Both the position numbers and the translations under genes were made by a program. Below, one piece after another: positions 14,576 to 14,836 of a stretch of 14,836 nt of DNA. The DNA is taken from assembly GCA_050248375.1 (NCBI GenBank), contig JBFWSL010000057.1:1-14836 (forward strand). Direction: 5' to 3'. This DNA comes from JAYZVT01 sp050248375. Its GTDB lineage: Bacteria > Pseudomonadota > Alphaproteobacteria > Rhizobiales > Methyloligellaceae. Position 1 is the stretch's first letter, and every line of letters begins with the position of its first letter. Under the pieces are notes generated by a model. It searched no databases. It saw only the letters and a list, made by a program, of their open reading frames with translations, and was not told the DNA's origin.

Positions 14576-14636
14576 GCACCGCCTCGACCCGGGGCTACTG
14601 GTGCGCTTCGACGGCGTGGAGTGAGGGAGGTCCGCT

Positions 14637-14665
14637 TGGACCCCGGCTTGAAGCCGGGGTTTCGG
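14637..14665 (+). repeat. Palindromic intergenic repeat, copy 1 (possible terminator)
   Basis: The unit TGGACCCCGG...CCGGGGTTTCGG forms a hairpin with at least an 8-bp perfect stem (14640-14647 with 14653-14660). A run of five T (14670-14674) lies 9 bases past the stem, so it may end transcription of the oxidoreductase operon, although the spacing is longer than in a classical intrinsic terminator. Confidence 0.6.
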
Positions 14666-14694
14666 GTTCTTTTTCCTTGCGCGAGCTTCTGGCT

Positions 14695-14723
14695 CCGAAA
14701 CCCCGGACTTGGCCCGGGGTCCA
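14695..14723 (-). repeat. Palindromic intergenic repeat, copy 2 (inverted orientation)
   Basis: This is the same unit as at 14637-14665 in reverse orientation: CCGAAACCCCGG on the left and CCGGGGTCCA on the right. The stem is 7 bp (14700-14706 with 14714-14720) with a 7-base loop. Copies 1 and 2 together form a larger inverted repeat. Confidence 0.6.
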
Positions 14724-14754
14724 TTCGGCTCCTGCCCCCGGCTGCGCGTTTCGC

Positions 14755-14782
14755 TGGACCCCGGCCTTCGCCGGGGTTTCGG
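14755..14782 (+). repeat. Palindromic intergenic repeat, copy 3
   Basis: This copy is in the same orientation as copy 1. The stem ACCCCGGC/GCCGGGGT (14758-14765 with 14770-14777) has a 4-base loop and is followed by TTCGG. It is nearly identical to copy 1 outside the loop. Confidence 0.6.
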
Positions 14783-14804
14783 ACATTCTTCTATCCCGCG
14801 GCCC

Positions 14805-14836
14805 GTAGCCCGGATGGAGCGAAGCGCAATCCGGGA
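14805..14836 (+). repeat. Second-type palindromic repeat (REP-like), at window edge
   Basis: CCCGGAT (14809-14815) and ATCCGGG (14829-14835) form a 7-bp inverted repeat around GGAGCGAAGCGCA. The pattern GTAGCCCGGATGGAGCGAAG resembles a dispersed intergenic repeat seen in many high-GC proteobacterial genomes. It may continue beyond the window. Confidence 0.6.

Noticed and set aside
14576..14836. CRISPR array or tandem gene in the right-hand non-coding stretch
   Set aside because: The repeats are individually palindromic, alternate in orientation and have irregular short spacing, unlike CRISPR repeats. Open frames there are short and consist of repeat sequence.

Overview
This window is high-GC DNA with tightly packed operons, overlapping start/stop codons and protein families that point to an alphaproteobacterium. 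The evidence for that group is the cysG - DUF2849 - sulfite reductase - DUF934 gene order and a GltD-like flavoprotein attached to a 2-oxoacid oxidoreductase. A Rhodospirillales-like member is plausible, but the sequence does not fix the genus. No RNA genes, phage genes, transposases or CRISPR arrays were seen.

Layout. (1) Positions 1-819, minus strand: the N-terminal 273 codons of a 2-oxoglutarate:ferredoxin oxidoreductase alpha subunit (KorA), running off the left edge. (2) Positions 1009-4928, minus strand: an assimilatory sulfite-reduction operon transcribed cysG -> DUF2849 -> sulfite/nitrite reductase hemoprotein -> DUF934, behind a recognisable sigma70-like promoter near 4990-5018. CysG makes siroheme, the cofactor of the reductase two genes downstream. 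(3) Positions 5200-9487, minus strand: a three-gene ABC exporter (ATPase, large FtsX-type permease, HlyD-type periplasmic adaptor) with overlapping or nearly touching genes. (4) Positions 9800-14575, plus strand: a three-gene operon encoding a GltD-like FAD/iron-sulfur protein with a fused two-cluster ferredoxin tail, then the alpha and beta subunits of a second 2-oxoacid:acceptor oxidoreductase. (5) Positions 14576-14836: non-coding DNA holding three copies of a short palindromic repeat in alternating orientation and part of a different palindromic repeat.

How the genes fit together. The right-hand operon looks like a self-contained redox module: the TPP enzyme oxidises a 2-oxoacid to an acyl-CoA and releases low-potential electrons, and the iron-sulfur flavoprotein could pass them to or from NAD(P). 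The arrangement resembles korABC loci reported for 2-oxoglutarate:ferredoxin oxidoreductases in Thauera, with the flavoprotein gene first. A second, different KorA starts at the left edge, so two such enzymes lie within 15 kb. The sulfite reductase between them has no flavoprotein reductase gene nearby and may draw on ferredoxin. That link is inference.

Most interesting points: the two non-identical KFOR loci, the fused electron-relay flavoprotein, the two conserved small proteins of unknown role in the sulfite-reduction operon, and the palindrome cluster at the right edge.
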